Shown: positions 63,611 to 64,000 of the stretch, piece after piece
Layout: each line of letters begins with the position of its first letter
Numbering within the stretch: position 1 is the stretch's first letter
Assembly: GCA_913043285.1 (NCBI GenBank)
Contig: CAJWML010000001.1
Location: forward strand, 186,001-250,000
Length of the DNA stretch: 64,000 nucleotides
DNA from: CAKZNE01 sp002695025
Lineage (GTDB): Bacteria; Bacteroidota; Bacteroidia; Flavobacteriales; Schleiferiaceae
Direction of reading: 5' to 3'
Notes under the pieces: model-generated
Told to the model about the DNA's origin: nothing
The model's input: only the letters and a program-made list of their open reading frames with translations
Database searches by the model: none
Position numbers and translations under genes: made by a program

Positions 63611-63748
63611 TTTAATGGATTAGAGGAATAAAAATACTGTAATACCGGTAACGGGCATTTGACAATGCTTGTTTGAGATGAGCAGATAGACATTTCAAAT
63701 TAGGCGGGAGTGCCGGTTGTTTTCTACCTTAGTCCCAAACATCCGAAC

Positions 63749-64000
63749 ATGGCTACAGCAAAACCTTTCAATCTCCATAAATGGATAGAGGAGAACCGCA
63801 ATCTTCTGAAACCTCCCGTAGGGAATAAAAACCTTTACCCGGAGGGCTCGGACTATATCGTTATGATCGTGGGTGGTCCCAACGCCCGTAAGGATTACCA
63901 CTACAATGAAACCGAGGAACTCTTTTACCAATTGGAAGGAAATATAACGGTTAAGATACAGGAAGATGGTAAGGCGAAGGAAATGACACTAGGCCCGGGA
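63749..64000 (+). CDS. 3-hydroxyanthranilate 3,4-dioxygenase, cut by the window end
   Basis: The first 84 codons of a cupin-fold ring-cleaving dioxygenase of the kynurenine pathway of tryptophan breakdown or NAD synthesis. I translated it from the ATG at 63749 (MATAKPFNLHKWIEENR). It contains PPVGNKNLYPEG, an ARKDYHYNETEELFYQLEG segment with the metal-binding His and Glu residues, and ends in MTLGPG at the window edge. Confidence 0.9.
   Translation, partial: MATAKPFNLHKWIEENRNLLKPPVGNKNLYPEGSDYIVMIVGGPNARKDYHYNETEELFYQLEGNITVKIQEDGKAKEMTLGPG

Overview
The window is a chromosomal segment of a Bacteroidota bacterium, most likely a marine-type Flavobacteriales lineage; the rank below phylum is inference. 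The signs are two secreted proteins with C-terminal type IX secretion (T9SS) sorting domains, many promoters of the Bacteroidota form TAnnTTTG (some with a TTG about 20 bases upstream), the Bacteroidota-restricted families DUF4270 and DUF2480, a three-gene sdhCAB set with a single membrane subunit, many SpII lipoproteins, and a moderate G+C content. Nearly all of the window is core genome. No phage, integrase, transposase or CRISPR array is visible.

Layout. 1-2837: class Ia ribonucleotide reductase operon nrdB-nrdA (minus; nrdA cut by the window edge). 3168-3743: DUF3109 cysteine-rich protein. 3890-9826: a 1978-residue T9SS substrate built from four copies of a composite repeat. 9873-12410: BNR/Asp-box secreted protein. 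12460-14965: MarC-like membrane protein, glycyl-tRNA synthetase and a small acidic lipoprotein. 15020-17033: S41 protease and dCMP deaminase; then tRNA-Leu(CAA). 17478-19665: prs, L25/Ctc and pth. 19713-23753 (minus): short GT5 'glycogen synthase'-like protein, DUF4270 lipoprotein and glmS, divergent from panC-panD, a flippase-like membrane protein and radA (23854-27450). 27483-36706: envelope genes (OmpA lipoprotein, large beta-barrel-like protein, coiled-coil membrane protein, Ig-like lipoprotein) mixed with xth and comF. 36627-37403: nitrilase-family amidase. 37404-38003: a 600-base gene-free region dense in hairpins, terminators and promoters. 38004-41474: sdhCAB. 41627-45254: aminopeptidase P, alpha/beta hydrolase and a second T9SS protein. 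45614-46678: thiL. 46787-54262: a full suf iron-sulfur assembly operon with an inserted four-helix-bundle gene and a methyltransferase. 54309-57090: HMG-CoA synthase, DUF2480 and DUF3050. 57050-64000: lipoproteins, SCO-type protein, outer membrane barrel, Lhr-like DNA-damage helicase, cupin, aldo/keto reductase, and the start of 3-hydroxyanthranilate dioxygenase.

The least explained part is 37404-38003. It holds a 12-base inverted repeat 408 bases apart, nested alternative hairpins, three strong intrinsic terminators and at least two good promoter motifs, one of which would place a terminator-bearing leader in front of the amidase gene. Other points of interest are promoter boxes lying only 4-5 bases from start codons (probable leaderless mRNAs), the four-helix-bundle gene between sufB and sufC with its repeat-like flanks, and the four-fold composite architecture of the giant secreted protein.
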